The position numbers were made by a program, and so were the translations under genes. From an uncultured Saprospiraceae bacterium (lineage in GTDB: Bacteria > Bacteroidota > Bacteroidia > Chitinophagales > Saprospiraceae): 47,827 bases of DNA. The stretch covers positions 1-47,827 of the forward strand of contig CALLAW010000059.1 in the NCBI GenBank assembly GCA_938001865.1, in the 5' to 3' direction. Each line of letters starts with the position of its first letter. The stretch's first letter is position 1. This document shows, in pieces, positions 46,165-47,827 of the stretch. The notes under the pieces were generated by a model. It did no database searches and was not told where the DNA came from. It was given only the letters and a program-made list of their open reading frames with translations.

Positions 46165-47141
46165 AACAGAGGCCTAGAAGAAATAGACGATCAGACACTA
46201 TAAGAAGAATGATCAAAGAAACACAATTGTCGGTGAATGATCTAGTGTATCCCCTCTTCCTTGTGCCAGGAGAAAAAGTCAAAGATCAAATCATCTCACT
46301 CCCTATCGCATATAGAATGAGTATAGACACCATACTCAAGGAGATAGCAGAATGTATCAAACTCGGACTCAATCAATTTATACTCTTTCCCTCCATCCCA
46401 GAAGTAGACAAAGATACAACTGCAACATATAGCTATCAAGACAATAATTTTTATCTCACAGCAGCTAAAACAATTAAAAGTAAATACCCAAAAGTCTGTC
46501 TGATTTCTGATGTTGCGATGGATCCATACAGTAGTGATGGACATGATGGACTCGTAAGAGATGGACACATTCTCAATGATGAATCATTGCCAATATTAGC
46601 CAAGATGGCAGTAGCCCAAGCTCAATCAGGATTTGATATCATAGCGCCAAGTGACATGATGGACGGAAGAGTAGCATATATCAGGAATGCACTAGATGAA
46701 GCAGGCTATAGCCACATAGGTATCATGTCATATACTGCCAAGTATGCAAGTGCATTCTATGGTCCATTTAGAGATGCACTAGACTCTGCACCTAAAGCTG
46801 GTGACAAAAAGACCTATCAAATGGATCCTGCCAATAGTAGAGAAGCATTATTAGAAGGAGACCTTGATGTTGCTGAAGGTGCAGATTTCATCATGGTCAA
46901 ACCAGCAATTCACTATTTAGATATAATTTCAAAGTGTAAAAGAAGGTACAATACACCAATTGCGGCATATCATGTAAGTGGAGAATGTGCTCAATTGCTA
47001 GCTGCAAGTAGGCTAGGTTGGTTAGATTATGATAGTGCAATGCCAGAGGCTGTATTAAGTATTAAAAGAGCAGGCGCAGATATTATTATTACTTACTTCG
47101 CTAAAGAAGTAGCGAATCTACTTTCACATGGCAAAGTTTAG
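46161..47141 (+). CDS. hemB: Delta-aminolevulinic acid dehydratase (porphobilinogen synthase)
   Basis: A protein of 326 residues joining two 5-aminolevulinate molecules to porphobilinogen in heme synthesis. The catalytic lysines are Lys194 ([10 protein letters not shown]) and Lys247 (FIMVKPAI). The metal-site segment reads [14 protein letters not shown] (117-130). Ala119, Asp121 and Asp129 replace the three zinc-binding cysteines of the animal enzyme, so it should be the Mg-using bacterial type. The frame is open upstream to 46098, but the ATG at 46161 gives the normal N-terminus and overlaps the yidD stop by 4 bases. No other heme gene is nearby. Confidence 0.97.
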   Translation: MKQRPRRNRRSDTIRRMIKETQLSVNDLVYPLFLVPGEKVKDQIISLPIAYRMSIDTILKEIAECIKLGLNQFILFPSIPEVDKDTTATYSYQDNNFYLTAAKTIKSKYPKVCLISDVAMDPYSSDGHDGLVRDGHILNDESLPILAKMAVAQAQSGFDIIAPSDMMDGRVAYIRNALDEAGYSHIGIMSYTAKYASAFYGPFRDALDSAPKAGDKKTYQMDPANSREALLEGDLDVAEGADFIMVKPAIHYLDIISKCKRRYNTPIAAYHVSGECAQLLAASRLGWLDYDSAMPEAVLSIKRAGADIIITYFAKEVANLLSHGKV

Positions 47142-47159
47142 GTGAATATCTAAAGGTGT

Positions 47160-47678
47160 TTAAACATTAGCATGTTTATAAACCTTACCAGCCTCAACAT
47201 ACGATTTTGCTGTTTGCAAAATCATTTTTTCTGTCTCGTCCACATCTAAAGTTCTAATAATTTTTGCGGGTACTCCACCATACAAGTTTCCAGATTTTAA
47301 AACTTTTCGCGGAGGTACTACACTACCTGCAGCAACTACAACATTGGATTCAATCACGACATCATCTAGAATGGTAGCACCCATTCCTATCAGGCTTCTG
47401 TCTCCTATCACACAGCCATGAATGATAGCTTTATGACCTATAGTGACATCATTACCAATTATTGTGTCTTGTTTACCTGTCGACCCATGCACAATACAAC
47501 CATCCTGAATGTTTGTTCTGTCTCCGATACGTATTTGATTTACGTCTCCCCTAATCACCGAATAAAAGAAAACGGTAGAATGATCTCCAATAATTACATC
47601 ACCAGTAATTACAGATTGTACGGCTACCCATGCTGAATCAGCAATTTGAGGAGTTTTATTTTTAATTGATAAAATCAT
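47160..47678 (-). CDS. Gamma-carbonic anhydrase-like hexapeptide-repeat protein
   Basis: A 172-residue left-handed beta-helix protein built of hexapeptide repeats (ITGDVIIG, SVIRGDVNQIRIG, TIIGNDVTIGHKAIIHG, SLIGMGATI). The three zinc histidines of the gamma-carbonic anhydrase family are all present: His64 (IVHGST), His82 and His87 (GHKAIIHGC). Relatives such as E. coli YrdA are often annotated this way though activity is not always shown. The C-terminal helix is usual. It lies between hemB (convergent, 18 bases) and the rRNA terminator. Confidence 0.93.
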   Translation of the reverse strand: MILSIKNKTPQIADSAWVAVQSVITGDVIIGDHSTVFFYSVIRGDVNQIRIGDRTNIQDGCIVHGSTGKQDTIIGNDVTIGHKAIIHGCVIGDRSLIGMGATILDDVVIESNVVVAAGSVVPPRKVLKSGNLYGGVPAKIIRTLDVDETEKMILQTAKSYVEAGKVYKHANV

Positions 47679-47699
47679 AAATAGAAATATGCAAATAAA

Positions 47700-47743
47700 A
47701 AAACCCTTTACGAACAGATAAGGATCTGATTGTAAAGGGTTTT
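47700..47743 (-). terminator. Intrinsic terminator of the rRNA operon
   Basis: A 12-bp stem (47700-47711 pairing with 47732-47743) with an inner 5-bp stem (CAGAT/ATCTG) forms a long hairpin. On the minus strand, after the 5S gene, it is followed by a run of T (complement of the A-run ending at 47700). Confidence 0.85.
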
Positions 47744-47751
47744 AAAAAAAA

Positions 47752-47827
<76 letters not shown>

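Overview
The window looks like chromosomal DNA of a Bacteroidota bacterium, most likely of the Saprospiria/Saprospiraceae type. Three lines of evidence support this. Two exported proteins end in type IX secretion (T9SS) sorting domains, and a third exported protein runs off the left edge. Genes lack Shine-Dalgarno leaders but often follow the Bacteroidota promoter signature TAnnTTTG. Rho carries a long disordered insertion of the Bacteroidota kind. No phage, insertion sequence, CRISPR array or tRNA was found. The 5S rRNA gene at the right edge, read leftwards, shows that an rRNA operon lies just outside the window.

Layout. 1-8.4 kb is a secreted-protein block: the N-terminus of a large exported protein, an orphan NarL-type response regulator, a heme-peroxidase-like T9SS cargo and a large reprolysin-like metalloprotease T9SS cargo. 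8.5-12.8 kb is the sbcDC nuclease operon. 12.8-14.5 kb holds a short DksA-like protein and a class III aminotransferase. 14.7-17.4 kb has two consecutive exported thioredoxin-fold proteins. 17.4-23.2 kb has an unknown exported protein, a LysE-type exporter and two tandem Prc-like S41 proteases. 23.3-27.1 kb has a KdsD-type isomerase divergent from recQ-aroQ. 27.06-29.5 kb has rnpA, rpmH and rho on the minus strand, with rho divergent from serS.

29.7-32.4 kb is serS, a membrane zinc peptidase and frr, closed by a strong terminator. 32.4-36.9 kb has a GT-C glycosyltransferase-like membrane protein, rplY, an NlpC/P60 hydrolase, adk and obg. 37.0-41.5 kb is a minus-strand run: an endonuclease/exonuclease/phosphatase protein, an AI-2E-type membrane protein, queG and a phosphohexomutase. 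41.7-43.9 kb has pcm facing a cvpA-unknown-VOC cluster. 44.1-47.1 kb has small exported proteins (including a LolA-like one) leading into overlapping yidD-hemB. The end holds a gamma-carbonic anhydrase, an rRNA terminator and partial 5S rRNA.

Most of the window is housekeeping: DNA repair, translation, transcription termination, tetrapyrrole, shikimate and queuosine metabolism, and envelope quality control. I do not see a clear undescribed multi-gene system. The most unusual single item is the peroxidase-family protein at 2041-3966. It keeps the distal histidine and catalytic arginine but appears to lack the proximal heme-ligating histidine and both heme-ester residues. Other points worth a second look are the tandem Prc paralogs, the DksA-like protein with an altered coiled-coil tip, overlapping back-to-back rho/serS promoters, a T9 tract in the rplY promoter spacer, a perfect hairpin between rpmH and rnpA, and the yidD-hemB coupling.
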